Of a stretch of 64,000 bases of DNA, positions 33,525-43,079 are shown one piece after another (position 1 is the first letter of the stretch; each line of letters opens with the position of its first letter). The stretch comes from Hyparrhenia diplandra (lineage: Eukaryota; Streptophyta; Magnoliopsida; Poales; Poaceae). A model generated the notes under the pieces. That model was not told the origin of the DNA. It ran no database searches and saw only the letters and a list, made by a program, of their open reading frames with translations. The position numbers and the translations under genes are program-made. The DNA is taken from positions 46,035 through 110,034 of the forward strand of contig JADLZK010005871.1 of NCBI GenBank assembly GCA_015847255.1, written 5' to 3'.

Positions 33525-33616
33525 TTTCACGTAAAATTCACAGGCACACGGCCTGCGTGATTCAAACCCATGACCTCCTCTTGGCTCGTAGCTCGCCTAC
33601 CACTGCACCACAATAC
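33525..33616 (-). mobile_element. tRNA-like SINE head (copy 2)
   Basis: Minus strand: TGGTGCAGTGGTAGGC (33595-33610) as A box and GGGTTTGAATCA (33558-33569) as B box. It shares with copy 1 the downstream segment resembling TTTTAGTGCGAAAAAATGTC. The two copies are about 540 bp apart in the same orientation. Confidence 0.4.
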
Positions 33617-35448
33617 ACGGTCATCACACGGTAGACCACCATTGTGACTATGTCAGTCTCTCAGTCCGACAGAGGAGTGATCCTGCATTCCAGCACCGGC
33701 GTCACACGTTGGCACGTTGCAGTCGCAGTGCAGGCACACATGCACACGCGCACGCGCGAAGAAGTATGGGAGCGACGCCAGACGTACAACGAGAATGCAG
33801 GATTTGCCGGCCGGCGGATCTGCTATGTCATGTGGTACCATTTCCTATCACCGAAAATGCAAAGTAGCATGGCAATCGGGCTGCCGAAAGAGGCCGGCAC
33901 CGGGCAGCGTCGTCCAGGTCCAGCGCGCGCGATACAGCATGACCACCGCATGTGACACACGCCACGCGGCACAGATCGAGCCGAGCCCGAGAAGCGAAAT
34001 CGAAACGTGATTCCGTGCCGAACATGCGGCGAAGCGCGGCGCCAGTGTCGTATCACTGAATCCTGGCCTGTTCCGTACCAGAGATCGCCCTTCATCAACA
34101 ACCGACTCCGTACGCCTCACATGCACGCTGGCCGGCAGGCCGGGCAAGGCCGCGGGCCAAGGAGCTGCTATGGAGCTTGGGCAACCGCCGTGTGCCGGCG
34201 TCCGAAAAGCACATGGCGCAGCCACGGCGGCAGAAGTGAGCGACCGCCCACTGCATATGCATGCCGCCCAGTAGCACAATAGCAGCGCTCTTTTTCGCGA
34301 CCATACATGAACACTGCACGTCCACTTTCGATCCGCCGTCGCTAGAAATCAAAGAAGATGGACGAAAGACACGTTGATGCAAATGTTCCTCGGGCAAACC
34401 TCCCACTGGAGTGCAGGTGCAGGTGCAGCACAGGCGGATCGTGATGGATGGAGACCACGACCACAGAATAACTAATCCTATCTCGCAGTTGGGGCATGCA
34501 CGGTTAATTCCCCTTTTTACGTACCTTAAGAATTGGTAAGATATATACTATCTAGACATCTAGTGCAGCTGATTGTATTCTTATGAACAATGTCAAGGAA
34601 GCAGAAAATCCTTCTTCTCTCGGATCTTCCAAGGAAGCAGATTGACAAGCTTGCAGATAGCGTGGGCAAAGATTTCCTGATTGCGACGCTTCAGCGATGA
34701 TGGTGTAGTCACCATATCATCCAACATTAGGCTGTCCAAAATATTTCCTGATTATCATAGCAGGCTTAGCAACTTGTGGATAATAGTCAAATAAGCAATC
34801 CAGTTGAGCAGGATCACTGAAAGAAAACTTTAAAGTAACAGGTTTATCTTAATTTCCCTTTAAGTGATTGATGAAGCTGTGCCAAAAAAAAAAAAAAACC
34901 TAAAAAAATTCAAGCACCATATTGAATCGTTCAGAGAATCAGGGGTGGCAAACCAGTGGATAATATCATAAAAGAATCCGCCAAATTACCGTACACAAAT
35001 GGTTCTTGTTAATTAGATATTCAACATAGCAAAGGGTTAGGCAGAAGCTAATATTGCAGGTGAACTGTGTACCATGACTTTCATGAAATCACAGCACACA
35101 TGACCATAAAATTTTCAGCAACACAAAGGCATAGTAGTTAATAAGAAAAAAAACTAAACATGGAACCAAAAAAAGAGGTCCCTGAAGAACTATGGTCCTG
35201 TTTGGCACAGCTTATTTCTTAGTTTTCATAGATTAATCAGAAGCTGTGCGGAACAACAAGATTCTGCAGCAGCTTATCAATAACCAGCTGACCAGGAACT
35301 AACAGAATAAGCAAACTAGACTTTTCACCAGCTTCTCATGAAAGAAAATTCTGCACACTTACTTTTCACCAAACTAAAACATAGAAGCAGAAAGTCACAC
35401 CTGAATGAAAACATAGGGACTCATTATATATCTCATGGTTTTAGCATT
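33617..35448. other. Intergenic, 3' side of the beta-propeller-like gene
   Basis: GC-rich to about 34440 with overlapping frames on both strands, then AT-rich. No gene, RNA or transposon end recognised. The final few hundred bases should hold the 3' UTR of the minus-strand gene. Confidence 0.35.
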
Positions 35449-36549
35449 TCACAGCCAAAATGCCACTGGATCCTTACGGACGGAACCAATTCTTGCTTCA
35501 TGAGGCAGGCTGTAGCGATGAACCTTGGGGTGTTTAAGCTTGAGGTCTCCATTGTCATGATAACCGAGGGAGAAGGTCTTCAAACGATACAAAAAGCGAC
35601 CGCCTTGGGGCCCGCCTCCCATAAACTCTGTTCGATGACCCCCCCGCGGCACCGGGAGCTCCTCATAATCAATTGGACTCTTATCAGTGCAGACACACTC
35701 CACAAGGCAGAATCTACCATGGCGCATGTGCACAAGGCTGGCACTTACATGCTGCCCCTCAGGTGGGTTCTCGTTGTACACCTTCACCTTCTTGAAATCA
35801 GGATTGCCAGTGTCGCCAGTCGTGGTGCTGGCCATGGTGCAGCAGTGGAGGTACCCAAGGGTCCCCGGGTCTTTGGAGAGACCGACAAAGCCCTTGAGGA
35901 AGGAGTCATAGTGTCCATGGCCGGTGAAGGGGAACACCCAATCACCGTATTCTTTCCACACATCCTCCCTTGTGTCGAAGATGAAGGTGGCGCCACTCGT
36001 GGCAGCAGTCTTGTTACTGACGAGGATGCATTCATCAGGCTGCACGCCGTAGGACATCTCCTGAATCACGAATGGAGGAGAAGGGAGTCGCCGCCACACC
36101 CACAGTCCACTAGGTTCTGGCTTCCGGAGGATTTCAAGTTCGGAAAAATCCAGATGGAATAGCCTATCATCACTGACGGGGATGTAGATTGGAAAAACCG
36201 GAAAGTTTGATAGACGTTCAAAAGTGATGGTCTGATCCTGGACGTCGATAGTTGGGACTCCACCCCTGGGATCATCAGACCGGAGTGGATGCAGCGCCAT
36301 GATCTTGGTGCCAAAGGCTGACGTGAAGAACTGGGGATACCCACGCATCGCCGGGATGCGCATGAAAACTGGCAAGCGCTTAGCGCCTTGGCCTGAGCCG
36401 GGCTGCTCAGAGTCTTCTCCCGAATCGGACGATTGTTTGCGTGAGCGGCGCGACAAGCTCACCTTGCGGATGGAGTATCCAGAGTTCCAGTCATCAAACA
36501 CAAGGTAAAGGTGCCGCTTCCGATCCTTCGCCGTACACTGCTCTGCCAT
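35449..36549 (-). CDS. Grass-type beta-propeller-like protein (DUF1618-like), function unknown
   Basis: Single-exon frame of 366 residues starting MAEQCTAKDRKRHLYLVFDD. It has no signal peptide or membrane segment. Several short blocks look like strands of a kelch or F-box-associated propeller: KIMALHPLRSDDPRGG, TIDVQDQTITFERL, IYIPVSDDRLFHLDF, ATFIFDTREDVWKEYGDWVFPF and FCLVECVCTD; it ends DPVAFWL. From memory, grasses hold large families of such proteins with this ending and the propeller assignment is moderate. The opposite strand is open for 274 codons, but that is a shadow. It is divergently arranged with the PPR gene, the start codons 503 bp apart. Role unknown. Confidence 0.75.
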   Translation of the reverse strand: MAEQCTAKDRKRHLYLVFDDWNSGYSIRKVSLSRRSRKQSSDSGEDSEQPGSGQGAKRLPVFMRIPAMRGYPQFFTSAFGTKIMALHPLRSDDPRGGVPTIDVQDQTITFERLSNFPVFPIYIPVSDDRLFHLDFSELEILRKPEPSGLWVWRRLPSPPFVIQEMSYGVQPDECILVSNKTAATSGATFIFDTREDVWKEYGDWVFPFTGHGHYDSFLKGFVGLSKDPGTLGYLHCCTMASTTTGDTGNPDFKKVKVYNENPPEGQHVSASLVHMRHGRFCLVECVCTDKSPIDYEELPVPRGGHRTEFMGGGPQGGRFLYRLKTFSLGYHDNGDLKLKHPKVHRYSLPHEARIGSVRKDPVAFWL

Positions 36550-37052
36550 CCTCGTTCCTTTCCTGGATTATCTGGTTCCTGCGATTCGAATTCGAACAAG
36601 AATCGATTGTGTCAAATAGAAATCAATCAGGCGGGCCCAATCGTCCGTCCTACTGCAACTCAACCCGACAAATCAAAGTATCCAAATCTTAATCGAGGGC
36701 AACAGAGGAGAAGAGGGAATCGCAGGAACGCACCTATACAAGTCGAAGATGGTGCGGCGGTTGGCGGAGGATGGGGAGGAGGCGAAGGGATCTTGATGGC
36801 ACTTTGTAAGCAGTGTTTGTAGTATGTTTTTCGGCCCTTCAGGATAAGCCCACGGGCTATACACGTTAAAAAAAAAGTTATCACAGCCCACCGGCCCAGC
36901 CTGCGTTGTGCCAGAAGCGAAACGCAGCGCACGTCGCACGATCGGTACTGTGGGCCCCACTTCATCGCGTCTGCGAGACTGGCCCAGACTTGTTGGCTCT
37001 CGCCGGTACACGCCGCCGCGGCCCGCCCGTCGCAGCTCACAGGAAGCAAAGC
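36550..37052. promoter_or_regulatory. Shared divergent promoter region
   Basis: 503 bp between the start codon of the beta-propeller-like gene (minus) and that of the PPR gene (plus). It must contain both 5' regions. No clear TATA box is seen for either gene, which is common for PPR genes. Sequence between about 36900 and 37050 is GC-rich. A shared promoter is an inference from spacing. Confidence 0.45.
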
Positions 37053-39371
37053 ATGCCGCCCGGGCTGGCCGCTGCCGCTCCCATCGGCCGCCGGCTCTCG
37101 ACCGCTTCCGCCACGCCGCTGTCCAGCCTCACCGACGCGCTCCTCGCCACCCGCCTCGCGAGCCACCTCCTCACCACGCCGCACCTGCCCGCCGCGCTGC
37201 TGCCCGCCGCGCCGCTGCCGCTCCCCGTCCACCTCCACATCCTCCGCCACCCGGCGCTCCCGCCGGCCTCCAAGCTCTCCTTCTTCCTCGCCGCCACGCC
37301 GCCCGCCTCCCCGCTCCTCGCGACCACTTTCCCCGTCCTCCTCCGCGCGCTCGCCGCCGGCTCCCCCGCCGCTCCTGGACGCGCTCCTCCCGTTCGCGCT
37401 CTCCTCCGCGTCCCCGTCCACCCTCCTACCCGCCCTCCTCTCATGTCTCTCCTCTCCGCTTCGCGCCTCGACGCCGCGCTCTCCCTCTTGGACGCCTCGC
37501 CGCCAGACCTCCTCCCCCGCCTCGCCGCAGCTGCTCTCCCTTCTCTCATAGCCTCCCCGAACCTCATCGCCGCCGTCCCCGCCATCCGCAGGCTGCTTCC
37601 CATCGCCTCCCAACCACCACCCGCCCGGGCCACGAACCGCCTCCTCCTCACCTTATCGAAGGAGGACCTCTGCGATGACTTCCGCTATGTGTTCGAAGAA
37701 TTGTCGAGGAGGGGCCTCCCTTCGAATGTGAGGTTATACAACATATGCATCCACGCGTTTGGCAAGTGGAGGCAGCTGGGTATGTCGCTGAGGCTTTTCG
37801 CAGCTATGAAGGCCGCCACTCCTCCTGTTGCGCCAGACATATGCACCTATAATTCAGTCATCCGGGCGATTGTCGTTGGTGGACGGGTACCTGATGCTTT
37901 GGTGATATTTGACGAAATGAAATCTTCTGGAATTGAGCCAGATGTCTTCACTTATCGAGCAGTCATGAATGGGTGCTGCAAGAGTTTTCGGATGGATGAC
38001 GCCCTCCGTGTGTTTCACGAGATGCGGTGCAGCAGTGGGGTGAAGACTGATGTGGTGGTGTACAATTCACTTCTTGATGGGCTGTTTAAAGCGAAGAGGC
38101 TTGATGAGGCATGCGGTTTTTTTGAGACTATGGTGGCTGATGGAATCCAATGCTCAGCAAGCACACACAACACTGTGATAGATGGGCTGTTTAAGAATGG
38201 GAGGGCAGAAGCAGCATGTCGGCTTTTTTACGAGCTAAGAAGGAAAGGGCAACTGTTGGATGGAATTGCTTATAGTATCATGGTGAGGGAGTTCTGCAAG
38301 GAGGGAATGGGGGACCAAGTTGCAGAGGCCGTAGAGTTGGTAAAGGAGATGGAGCAGCAAGGCTTCAGTGTTGATTTGGTTACAATAACATCATTGCTAA
38401 TAGGTTTTAACAAGAGTAAGCGTTGGGACTTGGAAGAGCAAATAGTTAAGTTTATAAGGGATGGCACTGTATTGCCGGATGCCATTAGGTGGAAATCAAA
38501 CATGATGGTTGCCTTAAAAGGACCTCATGGCAGAGAGAAAGATGGGACACCATTGTTTTCCTTTGATGGTAATATGGATGATGTGATGAGTTTGGTTAAC
38601 CATGTGGGACATACAGGTACTGATGAAGGAACCCCAAATAGTGATCCCAAGGATGATTGGTCACTGTCACCACACTTGGATCATCTTGCTAAACATGCTG
38701 ACAGTTTGAACAGCTCTGCTGTATTTACAATGCACAGAGGGCAGAGGGTGCAAGGTATGGGTGCCAAGACTTTTGATGCTGACATGATCAATACATACTT
38801 GTCAATTTTTTTAGCCAAAGGGAAGTTGAGTGTTGCTTGCAAGTTATTTGAGATCTTTACGAATCTAGGAAACACAGGGACAAGTTATACATACAATTCA
38901 CTGATGACCTCGTTTGTCAAGAAGGGCTATTTGAAACAGGTGTGGGCAATTCTTCATGAGAGGGGTGGACAGCTCTGCCCTAATGATGTAGCAACATATA
39001 ATCTAATCATTCAAGGTCTTGGCCAGATGGGGAAAGCAGAGGTTGCTAGCACAATTATGGATCGGTTGTCGAAGAAAGGTGTTTACATGGACATTGTCAT
39101 GTATAACACTTTGATCAATCAGTTGGGGAAGGTCGGAAAGGTTGAAGAAGCAGGCTGCCTGTTTGAGCAGATCATCAGAAGTGGCATGAAGCCAGATGTA
39201 GTTACTTTTAATACATTGATCAATATTAATGCAAAAGCTGGTAGACTAAAGGAAGCTGATAAGTATTTGAGGAGGATGATCACAGAAGGCATTGCGCCAA
39301 ACTATGCCACAGAAACAATATTGATTTTCCTTGATATGGAGATTGAAAAGAGAAGGCAGCAGCGCAAATGA
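37053..39371 (+). CDS. Pentatricopeptide repeat protein, P class (At4g01570-like)
   Basis: Intronless, 772 residues from the ATG at 37053; the frame is open further upstream but has no earlier ATG that fits. An Ala/Pro/Leu-rich N-terminus (MPPGLAAAAPIGRRLSTAS) is consistent with an organelle targeting peptide. From about residue 215 there are roughly a dozen 35-residue PPR motifs, such as DICTYNSVIRAIVVGGRVPD, DVFTYRAVMNGCCKSFRMDD and DVVTFNTLININAKAGRLKE, in two blocks separated by a non-repeat insert (about 490-590). There is no E or DYW tail, so it is a P-class RNA-binding protein acting on plastid or mitochondrial transcripts. The layout recalls Arabidopsis At4g01570, from memory. Residues about 108-140 look out of frame (see findings). 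Confidence 0.88.
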   Translation: MPPGLAAAAPIGRRLSTASATPLSSLTDALLATRLASHLLTTPHLPAALLPAAPLPLPVHLHILRHPALPPASKLSFFLAATPPASPLLATTFPVLLRALAAGSPAAPGRAPPVRALLRVPVHPPTRPPLMSLLSASRLDAALSLLDASPPDLLPRLAAAALPSLIASPNLIAAVPAIRRLLPIASQPPPARATNRLLLTLSKEDLCDDFRYVFEELSRRGLPSNVRLYNICIHAFGKWRQLGMSLRLFAAMKAATPPVAPDICTYNSVIRAIVVGGRVPDALVIFDEMKSSGIEPDVFTYRAVMNGCCKSFRMDDALRVFHEMRCSSGVKTDVVVYNSLLDGLFKAKRLDEACGFFETMVADGIQCSASTHNTVIDGLFKNGRAEAACRLFYELRRKGQLLDGIAYSIMVREFCKEGMGDQVAEAVELVKEMEQQGFSVDLVTITSLLIGFNKSKRWDLEEQIVKFIRDGTVLPDAIRWKSNMMVALKGPHGREKDGTPLFSFDGNMDDVMSLVNHVGHTGTDEGTPNSDPKDDWSLSPHLDHLAKHADSLNSSAVFTMHRGQRVQGMGAKTFDADMINTYLSIFLAKGKLSVACKLFEIFTNLGNTGTSYTYNSLMTSFVKKGYLKQVWAILHERGGQLCPNDVATYNLIIQGLGQMGKAEVASTIMDRLSKKGVYMDIVMYNTLINQLGKVGKVEEAGCLFEQIIRSGMKPDVVTFNTLININAKAGRLKEADKYLRRMITEGIAPNYATETILIFLDMEIEKRRQQRK

Positions 39372-39564
39372 ACTGGCAAAAAAATACGAACGAAAACAGT
39401 GATATCTGTTATCTATATTAACTATTATAAGGTATGTTCTTGTTATATCCAACTGGAAAACTGCTAGTGTTTACACATGCATTGTGTTCTTTGATGCTGG
39501 GCAGAGCATTTGTTCCTAGTTAGCTACCCTTCCCTTGATCGGAATTAATCAAGTGTATGTTAAA

Positions 39565-40765
39565 CGGGATGAGTTTACTTCTGCATAAGGAAAATGTATG
39601 AATGATCACTGATTGCAGATGCAAGTGATTTTGTCATCAGATACTTTGTTACTTTAATACTTGGTTTCATGTGTAGCATAGTACAATTGATTATGTTTTT
39701 TTCTTATAAAATCTTTTGTTAATATTACCAGGTTACTGTATTCTACCAGCCTCATGCAGAAATTTGTCCAATCAACATTCAATGCCCTCCCTGCGGACCA
39801 AGTAAAAGGTAACCTGCTTATCAGAAAAATACCATTACTGTGTAGTTTTCATGTATACATTGAAGTTGTAAATGGGAAATGTAGTTACCATAGCCAAAAT
39901 TTTCGTGATCTCCGTTATTCTCTCTCTGCAGTTGTTGCTCATTAGTCGTCTTCTTTCCTTTCTTATAGGCGCAACCATTGTTGTCTCTGGTGATGGCCGC
40001 TATTTCTCAAAAGATTATGTTCAGGTGATTTAGAATACTATCCATCTCCCTTATATTTTCTAACCCTATTTTGTAATTTGTATACTGTTTTCATATTAAC
40101 TACTGTAGACTTCAATTCCGATTCATATGTAGTCTTAGTATTGTCTTCTCCATGAGGGATTTTTTTTTTTTTTTTTTAATAGACTTTGGTTTTCATCACT
40201 ATTGTTTTTGCAGGAGGACTATGGAGGTGGTCATCCGGATCCTAACCTCACCTATGTAAAAGAGTTGGTTGAACGGATGGGTCTTGGGAAGTCATCAAAT
40301 GTTGTGCCCCCCTGAATTTGGCACTGCAGCTGATGGAGATGCTGATCGTAACATGAAGGGAGTTGCCAGGTAAAAATCTCTTCCATATTGTGCTGCTAAT
40401 ATGACATCTATATCTATTGTTACTGTAAAACTCTCCTCACTGTAGGCTCCAAGCGTAAGCTGGTCAACTTTTTCTGCTAATATGACATCTTGGTATAAAT
40501 CTGCTTAACATATCGCAACAATCCCATCTGCAACAAAGTTTCTGCTAATGCCAACTTTTTCATCCCCCGCTTGTATGCAGCTGTCCGACCTGGCGATCTT
40601 ACATATATTTAAAATTTCTAGGCACTGATATGCTATTTATGATAATCCATTGTTGTAATCGCAGGAGCATGCCAACATCTGCTGCCCTTGATGATGTTGC
40701 AAAGAATTTGAATGTCAAGTTCTTTGAGGTAAAGTATTTAGACCATGGTTTGCAAAATTTGTGTC
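39565..40765 (+). pseudogene. Partial, rearranged copy of the phosphoglucomutase gene
   Basis: Genomic copy of parts of the gene at 16471-21799, introns included. In order it holds the end of intron 1, exon 2 (with a small internal deletion), intron 2, exon 3, part of intron 3, then a jump to exon 10, a second jump into the last bases of exon 11, intron 11, exon 12 and the start of intron 12. Exon 10 also has an extra C (near 40308) that breaks the frame. Exons 1, 4-9 and 13-18 are absent, so no enzyme can be made. It starts about 190 bp after the PPR stop codon. Because introns are retained it arose by DNA copying, not from mRNA. Confidence 0.93.
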
Positions 40766-43079
40766 AGATTCAGTTGGAGAATTGATTGAGATTAGGGATG
40801 GACCCAGCAGCAAACTTTTTGAGTGGAGTGGGGTGGGGTGGGGTGGGGAGGGGATCTGTCACTGAGATGCGTTCTGATAATGCCATTGCTGACATGCCAA
40901 ACACTTGTAGTTGTATCAGGCTACATTGGAGTGATACTTTTGTCATCATACTGTATCATGCATTATTATCTGAAGGAATCATGGAACTACCCTTGATCAT
41001 CGCTTTTTAAGAAAAAAGATTCTTCAAATAACAAACTGTATTAAGATGTATGCTCAGAGTTTGGACTACAGCGAAATACACCTAATACATTGTACAAAAC
41101 CATGAAGTGTTTGGACCTCTAAAAACTCCAAGAGGTTAAAGAGTTTTTTTTAAATAACTAAGAGGTTAAACCGTTGGAATACACCCGTCATTTGTGCTTT
41201 TGATTTTGTGCACCTTTGCAGGGTAGAGTATAGAAATACCTCGTGGCAGCCGTGCTGCATTTATTTTTACTGATTTTTTACCTGTAGTAGATACTAGATA
41301 GGATAGGCCACACTGTGATTCTTGCTTACTTAATCACTGTGCAGACAAAACACCTCCCTGTTTCGAGATCATAATCAAATGTCGTAAAAGGCTCGTGCTT
41401 TGAGCCAAGTTTGTTGCATCCAAATTGAATTATAAGACCTGGAGCCGCAATGTGGTCCTCCTTTGCTGTGCTGCGTGGGATGCGTGTCTTGTTTTCATGT
41501 GCACGCCTCGGGCATTGGCCGTTGCACGTCCGAAATCAGGTCAGAAAAGTTCTTGCTTTCTGCTCCAACCGCGCCAAATTCTGGATGAGAACTCTTTTTG
41601 AGGCCTATACTCGTCTCCTGGTTCGTCAGATTAGTTGGATGTGCTCTTAATATTTTTGTTGCAAAAACAATGAGGCCAAAAAGGTCTATGGATGAGATGA
41701 GAAGCTCCCAAAGGTTTTCTCATTAAATTTTACGAAGATTCCTTGAGTTCAAATCTGCATTATATTTGATTTGCATCACAGTTGCAATCATATATTCATA
41801 TGATTTACAAATAGTACTTGCTTTGCGACTTGCGTTGGATAAGAACCAAGAATATTTCTCAGAAAGTTGCCACATATGACGCCTGCCGTCCGCATTATAC
41901 TGATTACCTTATATTCACTCTGTTGCCTGTTCTTCAAACTTAAAAATATCATTACCAAGGGAATCCATATGCTTTCGTTTTTTGCATAGTATTGTGATGA
42001 TTGATGCTAAATTTTGATTCCTCAGCGTATAGTACAGCATCACGCTATCGGGTATGGACGAAATGCATTCCTTTTTGTCCTCACTCCCTTTATCCATCAC
42101 CAACCATTTAAAACGTGCCAAAGGGCTGAAGTGTCTGATCACTTCCTCTGTGTACTGTTTTACTAGTACTACTTCTCTAAAAGAGAGGTATCATTGTTTT
42201 TTTTTCAGACCTGATTTCGTCAATCTTATCATCTTGCATTCGATTTTTCTGTTGGTAGAGGCAACGGCCATCCGAACCTGAACTTAACAAAACGCCATCC
42301 ACCAAAATGCTAGTATAATAGGCAAACGTGATGGTCACATGTAACAGCTTGTAATAACTAATGAAAAAGTAAAAGCTGATTTGGATTAGTTGCGTCGTAG
42401 ACGGTTGTATTTTGGTGAGTGAATTATATGCAAAACGTTTATCAATTTGGAACAGTACATATGCTACCTTATACGATCTAGCTATGCAAAACGTCTGACC
42501 AATTTGGAACAGACCAACAGAGGGAGTACTAGTAAGGTACTCCTAGGCTTATGCCAAATCTAGTACGGAACAGTACATATACCTTACGATCTAGCACCCC
42601 GCCGCCGTGTAGTCAAAAGCTGTTGACGCTGAAACTGTCGAACGCTCCGCCGTGTAGCCGCCGGCGGAGCCCGTACAGGCAGTACTCGCGGAGCCGCCGA
42701 CGGCCCGGTCTCGTCGAGCTCTTTTTTTTTTTTTTTTTTTTTTTGAGAAAAGGTCTCGTCGAGCTCGTGTTAAGCATGACCGACTCCCCGGCCCAAGTGC
42801 GGAAAACGACGGTAGAAAAGCCAAGGGACAGTGGCGCGCGCGCAGTCGCGGACGGATACGGGGGATCCTCTGACGTCCTGATCCCACGCGGGCCCCGGCC
42901 TCCACGAGCACGGGCCACGACCCAGGTCCTCCTCTGCCCCGCGCCCGCGCCACATCACATATCATCCCGCGCCTGTGACTTTGTGACGACGCACTAGTGC
43001 ATTATACGCTTTACCCGACGCATAAACGAACGAGAGGAAAACAAATCAGACAGAGGAATTCGACGAGGGCACCACCACC
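40766..43079. other. Intergenic, upstream of threonine deaminase
   Basis: Contains a short GGGGT array (about 40829-40850), AT-rich sequence, and repeated segments near 42420-42600 in which GCAAAACGT, AATTTGGAACAG and TACGATCTAGC recur two or three times. A run of about 23 T lies at 42721. The last 250 bp are GC-rich promoter and 5' UTR. No gene recognised. Confidence 0.4.

Noticed and set aside
33540..33616. A working tRNA gene on the minus strand
   Set aside because: A- and B-box-like motifs are present, but the flanks do not pair into an acceptor stem and the T-loop is not canonical.
35338..36162. 274-codon plus-strand frame
   Set aside because: Antisense of the beta-propeller-like gene, whose own strand has coherent conserved-looking blocks and a longer frame.
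36660..37613. 317-codon minus-strand frame opposite the PPR gene
   Set aside because: Glu/Gly/Arg-rich translation produced by reading the antisense of a GC-rich exon; the PPR frame on the plus strand has clear motifs.
39565..40765. Processed (mRNA-derived) pseudogene of phosphoglucomutase
   Set aside because: Introns 2, 11 and parts of introns 1, 3 and 12 are present, so it was copied as DNA.
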